The position numbers and the translations under genes were made by a program. Below, piece by piece: positions 26,142 to 36,954 of a stretch of DNA of 64,000 nt. The stretch comes from Williamsia sp. CHRR-6. GTDB lineage: Bacteria > Actinomycetota > Actinomycetes > Mycobacteriales > Mycobacteriaceae. Below the pieces are notes generated by a model. It was not told the DNA's origin, searched no databases, and saw nothing but the letters and a program-made list of their open reading frames with translations. The first letter of the stretch is position 1, and each line of letters opens with the position of its first letter. Where the stretch lies: NCBI RefSeq assembly GCF_018474015.1, contig NZ_JAHCSG010000005.1:62001-126000 (forward strand). The letters run 5' to 3'.

Positions 26142-27671
26142 TCAGCTGTCCGGGGTGAGGAGGCCGTGTCGGACCAGTCCCGAGACGAGGGCGAGGACCG
26201 CGTCGTCGTCGAGATCGACACCGGTTGCCGCCGACAGCAGGGCCACCACATCGGCTAGCGGTAGGCCGTCGCGCCGCAGCCCGGCGACCAGTGCCCGTCC
26301 CCAACCATCCACCTCGTGGGCCCAGCGCGGTCCGTCGGTGCGATGCAGGCGACACACCACCTGCTCCCAGCCACCTTCGGGGGCGATCGCCGAGATCTCC
26401 TCCAACGCGACGGAGTCGCTGGATCCCAGGCGCGCGGCGAACAGGTCTGTCTCGCGTAGCCATGCGACACGATCGAGGTAGGCCGCGGCCTCGGGACCGA
26501 GCGGATCATCTACGGCGTGTGACATCTCCTCGGCCAACACGTCGCTGGGTTCACCGGTGCGGCGCAGGTAGACGAATCCGAATCCGATGCCCTCGACCGC
26601 CGCGCGGGCCAGATGGTCCAGCCACTCCTCGGCCGCGGCCGCTCCGGCACCGGCGCGTGGGTCGAGGCCCCCGTCGCGCAGCCATGTGCCCACGTACAGG
26701 GCCGGATCGGCGACGTCGCGCTGCACCACCCAGGCGTCCACGCCGTGGTCGGGGATCCACGACGCGACCCGTTCCCGCCAGTCCGACCCGGTGATCACCC
26801 AGGAGGCCAGCAGACAGGCGGTGCCACCGTCGACGAGGTGCTCCGCCACCGACGACACCACCATCTGGGAGGCGCCGTCGAGGTCGAGACCGGAGTCGCG
26901 ATAGGTGTGGGTGACAGTCGGTGGGCCGACCACGAACGGCGGGTTGGCCACCACGTGGTCGAAGCGCATTCCGGCGACCGGCTCGAACCACGGCCCGCGG
27001 CGCAGGTCCACCCGCTCGGGTGCGATGGCGTTGATGGCCATCCCGGCTCGGGTGAGCAACAGTGATCGATCGGTGACGTCGGTGGCGGTGACGTGGGTGG
27101 CGCCGGCGCCCAGCGCGTGTAGTGCCTGCACCCCGCACCCGGTGCCCAGGTCGAGTACCCGCCCCGAGGCGGGCACACTGGCCCGCACCAACGACAGGGA
27201 CGCGTGGCCCACCCCGAGGACGTGGTCGTCGGCGACCACGGTCGGTCGGATGCTGCCGTCGAGATCAGAGAACACCCATCGAGTGCCGTGTCCGGTGTCC
27301 ACGGGGCGCAGGTCCATGCGTGTGCGCACGCCGTCGCCGTCGCGTTCGAGCAGCCCGGCGGCAACGGCCTGAGCGAGCGGCACCGCACCCAGGGCAGCAT
27401 CGACGGCGTCTGCACCGCAGGTGTCGGCGAGCAGGAACAGTCGGATCAGTGTGCCGAGTTCGTCGGCGTCGGCGCACGCACGTCGCACCGGGACCGGCTC
27501 GGCGCGCCCGAGGGCGGCGTGGGCATCGGGGCCCAGCGCCTGCAGGACCCCGTCGGTGTCGAAGCCGGCGTCGAGGAACGGCTGCCGCAACCGCGCAGCC
27601 AGGCCGACCAGAGGTGCAGGTGGGATGATCTTGGGTTCAGATGACCCCGGCGAACCGGCCTGCTCGTTCAC
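26142..27671 (-). CDS. Class I SAM-dependent methyltransferase (HemK/RsmC-like)
   Basis: Methyltransferase of 509 residues. N-terminal part (1-140) is a helical domain typical of actinobacterial relatives; the centre has the SAM motif [16 protein letters not shown] and the catalytic NPPF ([11 protein letters not shown]), the signature of enzymes that methylate planar amino groups in nucleic acid bases or glutamine side chains. The C-terminal 200 residues are an actinobacteria-specific extension. Substrate unknown; rRNA, tRNA or protein are all possible. GTG start at 27671; it lies between sigB and a DUF3099 gene, with 12 nt to the latter. Confidence 0.82.
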   Translation of the reverse strand: MNEQAGSPGSSEPKIIPPAPLVGLAARLRQPFLDAGFDTDGVLQALGPDAHAALGRAEPVPVRRACADADELGTLIRLFLLADTCGADAVDAALGAVPLAQAVAAGLLERDGDGVRTRMDLRPVDTGHGTRWVFSDLDGSIRPTVVADDHVLGVGHASLSLVRASVPASGRVLDLGTGCGVQALHALGAGATHVTATDVTDRSLLLTRAGMAINAIAPERVDLRRGPWFEPVAGMRFDHVVANPPFVVGPPTVTHTYRDSGLDLDGASQMVVSSVAEHLVDGGTACLLASWVITGSDWRERVASWIPDHGVDAWVVQRDVADPALYVGTWLRDGGLDPRAGAGAAAAEEWLDHLARAAVEGIGFGFVYLRRTGEPSDVLAEEMSHAVDDPLGPEAAAYLDRVAWLRETDLFAARLGSSDSVALEEISAIAPEGGWEQVVCRLHRTDGPRWAHEVDGWGRALVAGLRRDGLPLADVVALLSAATGVDLDDDAVLALVSGLVRHGLLTPDS

Positions 27672-27683
27672 TCGCCTACCCGC

Positions 27684-28025
27684 TCAGTCGTCGTGGCGTT
27701 CCAACTCGCGGTAGTGCGTGGCGGCTATCGCAGGTGCGTCATGCACGCCGGACCACTTGTAGACCGGGACCTCACCCTTCTCACGGGGCGGACGATCGTT
27801 GGCCATCAAGACCGCCACCCAGGGAATGGGTATCGACAGGGCGATGACTGCCAGCGCGAGCAGTCCAGAGCCGGTGGCTCCGTACACGATGCCGGCGAGC
27901 ACCAGGGCCGGCACTCGAAACGCCATCAGGGTGAGATATCGACGTACCCGGGCGCGGTGCTGGTCCTCCTGAGAGACTTGCGCCTGGGTGATCAGGATCG
28001 CTTCTCGTGCCTCTTCATGTGCCAT
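27684..28025 (-). CDS. DUF3099 membrane protein
   Basis: Small membrane protein of 113 residues of the DUF3099 family, with two hydrophobic helices (about residues 35-75) and a conserved ILITQAQVSQ near the N-terminus. Function unknown. The ATG at 28025 is preceded by GGAGGT, which decides against the longer open frame to 28214. It is followed after 12 nt by the methyltransferase gene. Confidence 0.85.
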   Translation of the reverse strand: MAHEEAREAILITQAQVSQEDQHRARVRRYLTLMAFRVPALVLAGIVYGATGSGLLALAVIALSIPIPWVAVLMANDRPPREKGEVPVYKWSGVHDAPAIAATHYRELERHDD

Positions 28026-28146
28026 ACCTCCACAGTCCCACTTATTCGCAGTTCCCGCACTGATGCGCGTGCCATAGTGCGAACGCCGGTGTCGTGCTCG
28101 TTCGTCGCGCGGTGATCGGGCGCTCGGGTGGGGCACAATGTCGGGC

Positions 28147-28380
28147 ATGGGTACGCAGACCATCGAGCGTCCGGACATCGACACCGGCGAGACCACCGAC
28201 GACGACACTCCCAAGTTCTTTCACTACGTCAAGAAGGACAAGATCGTCGAGAGTGCGGTGATGGGCAACCATGTCGTCGCACTGTGCGGGGAGGTGTTCC
28301 CGGTGACGCGCTCGGCCAAGCCGGGATCGCCGGTCTGCCCCAAGTGCAAGAAGATCTACGAGAAGCTCAAGAAGGGCTGA
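28147..28380 (+). CDS. DUF3039 family protein
   Basis: Small protein of 77 residues (80 if the ATG at 28138 is used) with the DUF3039 signature and a putative zinc site formed by ALCGEVF and CPKCKKIY. Function unknown, conserved across actinobacteria. CACAAT at 28134-28139 lies 7 nt before the ATG at 28147 and could be a -10 for a leaderless transcript, which favours the shorter form. It converges with the YihY gene. Confidence 0.85.
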   Translation: MGTQTIERPDIDTGETTDDDTPKFFHYVKKDKIVESAVMGNHVVALCGEVFPVTRSAKPGSPVCPKCKKIYEKLKKG

Positions 28381-28384
28381 GGCC

Positions 28385-29560
28385 TCACGGCGCAGATCCG
28401 CCTGTTCGACGGTGGCTCGTGGTCAGTGGCCGTTCTCCGGCAGGGTCGGCCGCGCGGCGCGATGGTCGGCGCATCGCTCGGGTGGGTAGCTTGCGGGGCA
28501 CGGTACGCAGCGTCGCGGTGATGTCGACGGTCTGCTGGGACACCCAGTCGCGGACCTGTTCGCCAGCCGGCGTGTGGGTGATCGGCCACAGCGTCTGTAC
28601 GGCCGCGTTGAACTGGGCTCCGATCACGATCGAGAAGCCCAGGAAAAACGTGAACAGCAAGAAGGCGATGGGAGCGGCCAGCGCGCCGTAGGAGTAGCCG
28701 GTCTGGGTGATCGACCCCAGGTAGACCCGCAACCCCGCGCAGCTGAGCCAGAACACCACCGCCGCCAACACCGCGCCACCGAGCAGGCGGTACCAGGGCG
28801 GCGGGATGGGCAGCGACACCCGGTAGAGCGCCGTCAGGCCGGCGATGAGCAGGACACCCACTGCAGGGAAGTACGCCAACGCCACCAGCTGGCTGCTCCA
28901 CGATCGCCACGACTCCGGCGCCACATCGGCCACGTAGGTGGGTCCCAACGCCACCAACGGCAGGATGAACACCGACACGATCAGGAACCCGATGTAGAGG
29001 TTGAGTGCGAAGATGCGCTGCCACACCGCATTGCGCACCAGATGTTGGTCGTGGGCTTTGTTGATGGAATCGACGAAACTCGACATCGCCGACGATCCCG
29101 ACCACAGCGACAGCACGAACCCCAGCGAGATCAGCTCGACACGACCTCGGGCCAGGACATCGTTGACCATCGGGGTGATGATCTCCTCGACCACGTCGGC
29201 GCTGAACACGCGGGTGCAGAAGCTGATGATCCGTAGCCGGATGGTGTCGGTGGTGCCGGGTCCGAACCAGTTGCCGATGAAGCCGATCGACCCGAGCAGC
29301 CCCAGCAGTAGCGGTGGCAGCGACAGCGTCTGCCAGAACGCCGCCTGCGCCGACATCCCGAAGATCGAGTCGTCCCATGCCTTGACCACGGTCATCCGCA
29401 GCAGGCGGGGGAGCGAACGCACGAACCCACGACCCGAGGCCGACGCCGCGGTCGCGGGTCGGTCGGGCGTGGCGGGCGGTGGCGTGTCGGGGTGTGTGAT
29501 GACACCAGCATCCCTGATCGAGCTGCCGTGCGGGCAATCCGAGCGGGTCGTGTCGAGCAC
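28385..29560 (-). CDS. YihY/BrkB-family inner membrane protein
   Basis: Integral membrane protein of 391 residues with about six transmembrane helices and the conserved YihY features (AQAAFWQTLSLPPLLLGLLG, SLGFVLSLWSGSSAMSSFVDSINKAHD, YGALAAPIAFLLFTFFLGFSIVIGAQFNA). The old label ribonuclease BN is wrong for this family; the function is unknown. The C-terminal 55 residues are a disordered basic tail. It diverges from the helicase at 29724. Confidence 0.85.
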   Translation of the reverse strand: MLDTTRSDCPHGSSIRDAGVITHPDTPPPATPDRPATAASASGRGFVRSLPRLLRMTVVKAWDDSIFGMSAQAAFWQTLSLPPLLLGLLGSIGFIGNWFGPGTTDTIRLRIISFCTRVFSADVVEEIITPMVNDVLARGRVELISLGFVLSLWSGSSAMSSFVDSINKAHDQHLVRNAVWQRIFALNLYIGFLIVSVFILPLVALGPTYVADVAPESWRSWSSQLVALAYFPAVGVLLIAGLTALYRVSLPIPPPWYRLLGGAVLAAVVFWLSCAGLRVYLGSITQTGYSYGALAAPIAFLLFTFFLGFSIVIGAQFNAAVQTLWPITHTPAGEQVRDWVSQQTVDITATLRTVPRKLPTRAMRRPSRRAADPAGERPLTTSHRRTGGSAP

Positions 29561-29723
29561 GCTCGATGCACTGGCCGATCGGCGCCGCCGGGTACGATCG
29601 TCGACGTCGCCACGTGCGATGTGACCGTCTGCGGGGTTGGTTCACGCCAGGCCCCCGACGCTCGGCGGGAGGGTCCGCGGGCGCAGTGTGTGTGATTCGA
29701 GGAGTTCAGCGATTTCCGAGGTA

Positions 29724-31418
29724 GTGACGACCGGTGCGCCCGAATCGCTGCGCACCTGGCAGCGTCGGGCGCTGACCAAATACCTGACCAGTCGACCCAG
29801 AGACTTTCTGGCTGTCGCCACCCCAGGGGCCGGTAAGACCACGTTCGGGTTGCGTATCGCCGCCGAGCTGCTGGCCGATCGAACGGTGGAACAGATCACC
29901 GTCGTCGCACCCACCGAACACCTGAAGCACCAGTGGGCGCAGGCGGCTGCCCGCGTCGGCATCGCCCTCGACGCGCGGTTCAGCAACTCGACCGGCTCGA
30001 CCAGCGCCGATTTTGACGGGGTGGTCCTCACCTACGCCCAGGTGGCCTCCCACCCGTCCCGACACCGGGTGCGCACCGAGAATCGGCGCACGCTGGTCAT
30101 CCTCGACGAGATCCACCACGGCGGGGATGCCCGCAGTTGGGGTGACGCGATCGGTGAGGCGTTTTCCGACGCCACCCGGCGACTGGCGCTGACCGGGACA
30201 CCGTTCCGGTCCGACGATTCGCCGATCCCGTTCGTCACCTACGAGCCCGACGAGAACGGCTCGCTGCGCTCGAAACCCGACCACAGCTACGGCTACGCCG
30301 ACGCGCTGGCCGACGGTGTGGTGCGCCCGGTGGTGTTCCTGGCCTATTCGGGGCAGGCCAGCTGGCGCAACAGTGCCGGCGAGGAGTTCACCGCGCGGCT
30401 CGGGGAGCCGTTGTCGGCCGAGCACACCGCGCGTGCCTGGCGCACCGCTCTCGATCCGCACGGCGACTGGATCCCGGCCGTGTTGCAGGCGGCCAACACG
30501 CGGCTCGGCCAGTTGCGGGCGTCGGGTGTGCCCGACGCCGGTGGCCTGGTGATCGCCTCGGATCAGAAGAACGCACGTGACTACGCCGAGTTACTGGCCG
30601 AGATCAGTGGATCGCCGGTGACGTTGGTGTTGTCCGACGAGCCGTCGTCGTCGTCCCGGATCGCCGAGTTCGCCGAGTCCGACGACCGGTGGATGGTCGC
30701 GGTCCGCATGGTCTCCGAGGGTGTCGACGTGCCACGCCTGGCCGTGGGGGTCTACGCGACCAGCGCCTCCACCCCCTTGTACTTCGCGCAGGCCATCGGC
30801 CGGTTCGTCCGGTCACGGCGGCCGGGGGAGACCGCGAGTGTGTTCCTGCCCTCGGTGCCGGTGCTGCTGCGTCTGGCCAGCGAGCTCGAAGCGCAACGCG
30901 ATCATGTGCTGGGTAAGCCGCATCGGGTCGAGGAGGGGCTCGACGATGCGCTGCTCGCCGAGGCCAACGCGACCGACGACGAGCCCGGCGACGATCAACC
31001 GGCGTTCGTGTCGCTGCACGCTGACGCCGAGCTCGACCAGGTGATCTTCGACGGGTCGTCGTTCGGTACCGCCACGTTCGCGGGCAGCGACGAGGAGTCG
31101 GACTATCTGGGTCTACCGGGGTTGCTCAACGCCGATCAGGTCCGGGATCTGTTGCGCAAACGCCAAAGCGATCAGATCGAGACCCGATCCCAGGCGGCGT
31201 CGGCGCCTGCGGCCCGCCCAGACGCCGGTACCGCGACGGCGTTGGCGGGCCTGCGCAAAGAACTCAACAGCCTCGTCGCCATGCATCATCACCGCACCGG
31301 CAAGCCCCACGGCCTGGTGCACAGTGAGTTGCGATCACAGTTGGGTGGTCCGCCCACCGCGATGGCGACGGCCGAGCAGTTACGTGAACGGATCGACGCC
31401 CTACGTCGGTGGAGCTGA
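29724..31418 (+). CDS. DEAD/DEAH-box (DExH) helicase, superfamily 2
   Basis: Helicase-like ATPase of 564 residues with the type III restriction/RecG-like core: LRTWQRRALTKYL entry motif, Walker A TPGAGKT (33-39), DEIH (128-131), TGTPFR, and RMVSEGVDVPRL followed by AQAIGRFVRSR as motifs V-VI. The C-terminal 150 residues are acidic and carry no nuclease motif. Conserved in Mycobacteriales; role in DNA or RNA metabolism unknown. Start uncertain: GTG 29724 fits family length; TTG 29637 and GTG 29688 are in frame upstream. Confidence 0.82.
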   Translation: MTTGAPESLRTWQRRALTKYLTSRPRDFLAVATPGAGKTTFGLRIAAELLADRTVEQITVVAPTEHLKHQWAQAAARVGIALDARFSNSTGSTSADFDGVVLTYAQVASHPSRHRVRTENRRTLVILDEIHHGGDARSWGDAIGEAFSDATRRLALTGTPFRSDDSPIPFVTYEPDENGSLRSKPDHSYGYADALADGVVRPVVFLAYSGQASWRNSAGEEFTARLGEPLSAEHTARAWRTALDPHGDWIPAVLQAANTRLGQLRASGVPDAGGLVIASDQKNARDYAELLAEISGSPVTLVLSDEPSSSSRIAEFAESDDRWMVAVRMVSEGVDVPRLAVGVYATSASTPLYFAQAIGRFVRSRRPGETASVFLPSVPVLLRLASELEAQRDHVLGKPHRVEEGLDDALLAEANATDDEPGDDQPAFVSLHADAELDQVIFDGSSFGTATFAGSDEESDYLGLPGLLNADQVRDLLRKRQSDQIETRSQAASAPAARPDAGTATALAGLRKELNSLVAMHHHRTGKPHGLVHSELRSQLGGPPTAMATAEQLRERIDALRRWS

Positions 31419-31472
31419 CGGCACGACTCCGCCGAACGGGTTGGTTGGCGCTGGGCTGATGAACCGCAGATG

Positions 31473-31514
31473 CGAGAACCCCGGCCTCGCAGATGCGCGG
31501 GACCGGGGTTCTCG
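31473..31514. terminator. Hairpin between helicase and DUF7455 genes
   Basis: Perfect 12-bp inverted repeat CGAGAACCCCGG (31473-31484) / CCGGGGTTCTCG (31503-31514) with an 18-nt loop, between converging genes that end at 31418 and 31532. No T-tract. Confidence 0.75.
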
Positions 31515-31531
31515 GATGTGGTCGAGGGGGG

Positions 31532-31735
31532 TCAGACGAGTTCGTCGTCGGGCGAGTAGACGCTGGCTCCGAGATCGGCCAGGCGTGCTTCGTGCGCGTT
31601 GTAGTGGTGACGGCAGAAGAGGAGTTCGCCGCCACCGGGGAGTCCGGCGCGTACGCGGGCGGCCGCACCGCAACGATCACAGCGATCGGCAGCGGTGAGG
31701 GGCATGGAGATCAGTGGGCTGACAACATCTGACAT
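31532..31735 (-). CDS. Small zinc-ribbon-like protein (DUF7455 type)
   Basis: Short protein of 67 residues found beside sigA in many actinobacteria. Likely metal ligands are RCDRCG and FCRHH, so a small zinc knuckle is expected. Function unknown. The ATG at 31735 has GGAGGA upstream. It converges with the helicase gene across a hairpin. Confidence 0.82.
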   Translation of the reverse strand: MSDVVSPLISMPLTAADRCDRCGAAARVRAGLPGGGELLFCRHHYNAHEARLADLGASVYSPDDELV

Positions 31736-31898
31736 GATTCCTCCGTCCCGGGCGAGCGCGAACGCTTCCCTTCGCGAGCTTCCTCATCAGGAGTGGTGAG
31801 GTCTTCTCACTCTGTCAGACGATCTGGGGCCACGCGTTGTTCCCACGCCATCCGTAATGTGGCGTCACCCACCGTTTACACGATCGTGGAGGGCTCTG

Positions 31899-32858
31899 GT
31901 GGCACAGATCGGACGTCCGGCGAACGGACCGCCGTGCGGGTCCCCGGGACGCGGTCGGTGGGGTGTTCGCCCTCCAGTGTGGACGGTGTTCGTGGCCGGC
32001 GCGATCAGTCAGTATCTCGGTGCTGCCATCGCGATCCCGCTGTTCGATCAGGCCGATCCGGTGGTGGTGGCCTGGATGCGGACGGTGTTCGCCGGACTGG
32101 TGATCTGGGGCGTCGTGGGCGGTCGGTCGGTCCTCGCCGATGCGGTGCGCCGCAACCGCGCCATCGGGTTCGGGTTGGTCACCCTCGGCATGAACACTGC
32201 TTTCTACCTTGCGATTTCGCGGATCGATCTCGGCGTCGCGGTCGCTGTGGAGTTCATCGGTCCGATCGCGGTGGCCGCGGTCGCGGTGCGCGGGTGGCGC
32301 GGCGCGGCAGCGGTGGTGGCCACCGCCGCGGGGGTGGCGTTGGTGAGCGGAGCCACGCCCAGCGGCTCCTGGTCGGGTGTGGTGTGGGCGCTGGTGGCGG
32401 GGGCACTGTGGGCGGGCTACATCGTGCTCGGCGCCCGGGTGTCGGCGGGCGCGACCGGCTCGAACCGCCGGCCCTCGTCGGCCCGGGCCGCCATCGAGGA
32501 ACTGGGGGTGGGACTGACCGCGGCTGGCCTTCTCGCGGCGCCGCTGGTGCTGGGTGTGAGCCTTGTCACCGAGTCCAACCGTGGCGGTGTCGCGCTATGC
32601 GTGGCCTCCGCTGGGATCGGCGTCGCGGTGCTCTCCAGCGCTGTGCCCTACGCCTTGGATCAGCTGGTGCTCACGCGGATCCCACGCGCGCATTTTGCGT
32701 TGATGCTCGCGTTGCTGCCGGTCACCGCGGTCGCGGTTGCGGCGGTGACGCTGCGGCAGGTGCCTAGCGCCGCAGAGTTCGGCGGCATCGCGTTGATCGT
32801 CGCCGCCATCGTCACCTCGGCGCGCACGGATCGCGCCTCGGGGGATGTGCCAGGCTGA
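31899..32858 (+). CDS. EamA/RhtA-type drug-metabolite exporter
   Basis: Inner-membrane transporter of 319 residues with about ten hydrophobic helices in two EamA halves; the RhtA-like character is seen in AISQYLGAAIAIPLFDQ, MNTAFYLAISRIDLGVAVAVEFIGPIAVA and SSAVPYALDQLVLTRIPRAHFALMLALLPV. Relatives export threonine/homoserine or related amino acids. GTG 31899 is chosen because GGAGGG lies 6 nt upstream; ATG 31857 is in frame but has no such site. The DUF952 gene starts 4 nt after its stop. Confidence 0.85.
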   Translation: MAQIGRPANGPPCGSPGRGRWGVRPPVWTVFVAGAISQYLGAAIAIPLFDQADPVVVAWMRTVFAGLVIWGVVGGRSVLADAVRRNRAIGFGLVTLGMNTAFYLAISRIDLGVAVAVEFIGPIAVAAVAVRGWRGAAAVVATAAGVALVSGATPSGSWSGVVWALVAGALWAGYIVLGARVSAGATGSNRRPSSARAAIEELGVGLTAAGLLAAPLVLGVSLVTESNRGGVALCVASAGIGVAVLSSAVPYALDQLVLTRIPRAHFALMLALLPVTAVAVAAVTLRQVPSAAEFGGIALIVAAIVTSARTDRASGDVPG

Positions 32859-32862
32859 GGGC

Positions 32863-33219
32863 ATGTCCGACGACGCCGGTGCCGCCACGTTGGTTCACAT
32901 GTGTTCGCAGCAAGAGTGGGACCGTGTCGTCTCCGAGGGTCAGTTGCGACCTGCTGCCGACGTCGGGTTCATCCACTTGTCGGCGCGCGGCCAGGTCCAC
33001 ATCCCGGCGAATCTGTTCTATCGGGGGCGCACCGATCTGGTTCTCCTCGAGGTCGACGAGTCGCTCCTCGATGCGTCGGTGGTGTGGGAGCAGGGTGTGC
33101 CCGCGCATCCGGATGGGATCCTGTTCCCACACCTGTACGCGCCGCTACCGGCGGCTGCCGTCTCCCGGGTGTCGCGGTACCGTCCTGAACCCGATGGGAC
33201 GTTTGCGCCGCTGCGCTGA
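32863..33219 (+). CDS. DUF952 domain-containing protein
   Basis: Cytosolic protein of 118 residues of the DUF952 family (LVHMCSQQEWDRV, GFIHLSARGQVHIPANLFY, LFPHLYAPLP). The fold resembles ADP-ribosyltransferase-like proteins, but no activity is established. It follows the EamA exporter by 4 nt and converges with the DUF5685 gene; its stop (33217-33219) abuts that gene's end at 33220. Confidence 0.88.
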   Translation: MSDDAGAATLVHMCSQQEWDRVVSEGQLRPAADVGFIHLSARGQVHIPANLFYRGRTDLVLLEVDESLLDASVVWEQGVPAHPDGILFPHLYAPLPAAAVSRVSRYRPEPDGTFAPLR

Positions 33220-34314
33220 TCAGTTGCAATCACAACCGTCGCAGCAGCTGCAGCAGCTTTCGCAGCAGCAGTCCTCACAACAGTCTCCGCAGCCGTCGCC
33301 GCAGCACTCCCGGCACGTGCTCTTGCAGCAGTCGTCCTCCTCCTCGGGCTGCGGCGGCGAGTTCTTACCGAACGGATCGAATGCGGCGGCAGTGGCCAGA
33401 CACACGGCGGTGCTCGTGAGCACCCCGGCGCGCGAGTGGGGGTGCCCGCCCGCCTCGCGTGCGGCGAACGTCCGGTCGATGCTGTGGCGCAGTCCGCGGT
33501 CGAGCAGTCGGCGAACCAGCCGATCGTCGCGCAACACGAGAGCGTCTAGATGGGCGACGATCTCGCCGTGGAGGCGGTCGCATTCGCGCGCAACGTCATC
33601 GATGTCGGTGCCGGTCGCCTCGAGCGGGTTGTAGTCACCGGCGCGGCGGTCGCGGTCGAGGTCGGCGACGGCGTCGAGCAGATGCGCGCAGCGCCCGAAC
33701 GCTGCACCCATGACCGCCAACGCCTCCCGGTTACCGGGCACCCCTGCGAGGTCGGCGGTGGCGGCGAACACCGCTGCGCACGCCTCGGCCGTGGCGTCGG
33801 TGACCTCGCCGAGATCGGTGGCGCGCCGTTCGGTGTTCGCCTGTCCGGCCAGCCGGTTGATCACCGAGGTGGTTCCGACCGAGACCGCCACCCGGGCATC
33901 GGCATTCGCCGCGCGCTGCAGGCGTCGCGACGCGGCCCGCGTGACAGCGCGACGTGATCGCGACATCGACGACAACCCGGCCTGGTCTTCGGCGAGGTCG
34001 TCGAGTGTCTTGGCGGCGGCCAGGGTGAGTCCGGCGGTCGCGCCCAGTCGCACGCTGAGAGCATCAGGGGCCACCACCGAGGCGGTACGCATCCCGCGCA
34101 GTGGACACCGTCCCGCCGTGGTGCGCGGATCCTGTTGTGGCTGTTGCGCTTCCAGCAGGATCGACGCGGTGACGGCATCGGTGTTGACGGTCGCCCGCGA
34201 GAGCTGCCCATGGTTGTCCCGCAGCGACAGACACAACCCGCACAGGTGGGCGCGCCACATCTCACGCAGTTCAGGATCGGCATGACGCAAGCAGGGGGAG
34301 AGGAGTCCCAACAT
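33220..34314 (-). CDS. DUF5685 family protein with cysteine-rich C-terminal tail
   Basis: Protein of 364 residues. The first 300 match the actinobacterial DUF5685 family: conserved cysteines near the N-terminus (SPCLRH, HLCGLC), then an all-helical body (KTLDDLAEDQAG, LLDAVADLDRDRRAGDYNPL) reminiscent of prenyltransferase-like helices but without full DDxxD motifs. A short hydrophobic segment precedes an acidic stretch and a tail in which 17 of the last 36 residues are cysteine, arranged as CC pairs. Metal binding is likely; function unknown. Start ATG 34314 chosen by family; the frame is open to 34752. sigA lies upstream in the same direction behind a terminator. Confidence 0.8.
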   Translation of the reverse strand: MLGLLSPCLRHADPELREMWRAHLCGLCLSLRDNHGQLSRATVNTDAVTASILLEAQQPQQDPRTTAGRCPLRGMRTASVVAPDALSVRLGATAGLTLAAAKTLDDLAEDQAGLSSMSRSRRAVTRAASRRLQRAANADARVAVSVGTTSVINRLAGQANTERRATDLGEVTDATAEACAAVFAATADLAGVPGNREALAVMGAAFGRCAHLLDAVADLDRDRRAGDYNPLEATGTDIDDVARECDRLHGEIVAHLDALVLRDDRLVRRLLDRGLRHSIDRTFAAREAGGHPHSRAGVLTSTAVCLATAAAFDPFGKNSPPQPEEEDDCCKSTCRECCGDGCGDCCEDCCCESCCSCCDGCDCN

Positions 34315-34364
34315 GAGCGTAAGTAGAACATGTGTACGTCGGTGACCGCGTCCCGACACTGACA

Positions 34365-34397
34365 CGGCCGCCCCGGGGAAGATCTCCGGGGCGGCCG
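34365..34397 (-). terminator. Terminator of sigA
   Basis: Perfect 12-bp stem CGGCCGCCCCGG (34365-34376) / CCGGGGCGGCCG (34386-34397) with a 9-nt loop, starting 20 nt after the sigA stop codon and before the next gene in the same direction. Confidence 0.8.
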
Positions 34398-34417
34398 AGT
34401 CGGTGGAACGAGTGTGC

Positions 34418-35797
<1,380 letters not shown>

Positions 35798-35891
35798 GTA
35801 CGACCTTTCGGGGCTTCGAACTCAAATGGCTTCACGACGCAGATGCCCGCGCCGAAGCGAAAGTGGATGGCCGACTCGGGCCGACCGCATC

Positions 35892-35897
35892 ATTGTA
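35892..35897 (-). promoter_or_regulatory. sigA -10 element
   Basis: TACAAT on the minus strand in the 159-nt gap between ppgK and sigA. No TTGACA-like -35 is found at the normal spacing, so it may act as an extended or activated promoter. The leader would be about 88 nt. Confidence 0.5.
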
Positions 35898-35956
35898 ACG
35901 ATTCGTGGACCCTCGGGTTTGCCGCGCCGCGTTCGGTGTCGTCTCGGTGACGCCGT

Positions 35957-36739
35957 TCAGACACGCAGACCGGCGGTGACAGCCATCGCTGCGCCCACGA
36001 TGCCCGCGCTGTTCTGCAGTTCTGCGGGCACCACCGGCGTGCGGTTGGTCAGCTTGGGGATCCACTTGTGCGCCTTGCGGCTGATACCGCCGCCGGCAAT
36101 GAACAGGTCGGGCCAGAGCAGGTTCTCGTAGGCGCTCAGCACAACCGACACCCGTTGGGCCCACTGCTCGTAGCTGAGCTCGAGATCGTCCTTCACCTTC
36201 GACGACGCCTGATGTTCAGCCTCCTCCTTGCCGACCTGCATGTGTCCCAGTTCGGTGTTCGGGATCAGCTGCCCGTTGAACAGGATCGCCGAGCCGATAC
36301 CGGTGCCGAAGGTGAGCAGCACGACCAACCCCGTGACGTCGCGTCCCGCGCCGTGGGCGTCCTCGGCCATCCCTGCGGCATCGGCATCGTTGAGCACCGA
36401 GATCGCGCGGTCACCCAGCGTGGTGGCCAGCAGTGCGTAGGGGTCGACACCGATCCAGGACTTGTCGATGTTGGCGGCAGTGCGCACCGTGGCCTGGGAC
36501 ACGACGCATGGCAACGTGACACCCACGGGCCCGGTCCAATCGAAATGATCGACGACCTCTTTGATGCCCCCGGCCACCGCGGCCGGGGTGGACGGCTGCG
36601 GGGTGAGGATCTTGAACCGTTCACCGACCAGCTCACCGGTGTCGAGGTCGACGATGCCGCCCTTGATTCCCGACCCCCCGACGTCGATCCCGAACGCGTG
36701 GTTGGTCGATGTCGTGGCGGAGGTGTCGGTTACCGACAT
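35957..36739 (-). CDS. ppgK: Polyphosphate glucokinase
   Basis: Phosphorylates glucose with polyphosphate or ATP. The 260-residue ROK-family protein has the phosphate-1 motif GIDVGGSGIKGG, the central NDADAAG motif, and TFGTGIGSAIL, with C-terminal ELQNSAGIVGAAMA as in other actinobacterial PpgK enzymes. ATG 36739 is preceded by AGAGGA; the frame is open further up to 36886. It lies beside suhB (divergent) and sigA, as in M. tuberculosis Rv2701c-Rv2703. Confidence 0.95.
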   Translation of the reverse strand: MSVTDTSATTSTNHAFGIDVGGSGIKGGIVDLDTGELVGERFKILTPQPSTPAAVAGGIKEVVDHFDWTGPVGVTLPCVVSQATVRTAANIDKSWIGVDPYALLATTLGDRAISVLNDADAAGMAEDAHGAGRDVTGLVVLLTFGTGIGSAILFNGQLIPNTELGHMQVGKEEAEHQASSKVKDDLELSYEQWAQRVSVVLSAYENLLWPDLFIAGGGISRKAHKWIPKLTNRTPVVPAELQNSAGIVGAAMAVTAGLRV

Positions 36740-36954
36740 CTGTGGGTCCTCTCGGTCTGTGTGTGGGGGGTGCCGACCAGTCGGTGAACTGCGCGGGACC
36801 AGCCCTCGCGGCCCGAGCACGTCGCGGCGCACCCACAGGCTAGTCAGATCGACGATCGGCCGTGGGTCGGACTCTTCGGTGAGCACGCCGAGACGATGCG
36901 CGCACGCGGCGACGGTCGGATGCCCGGACGCGTCGAATGTGGTCCCATGGGCGG

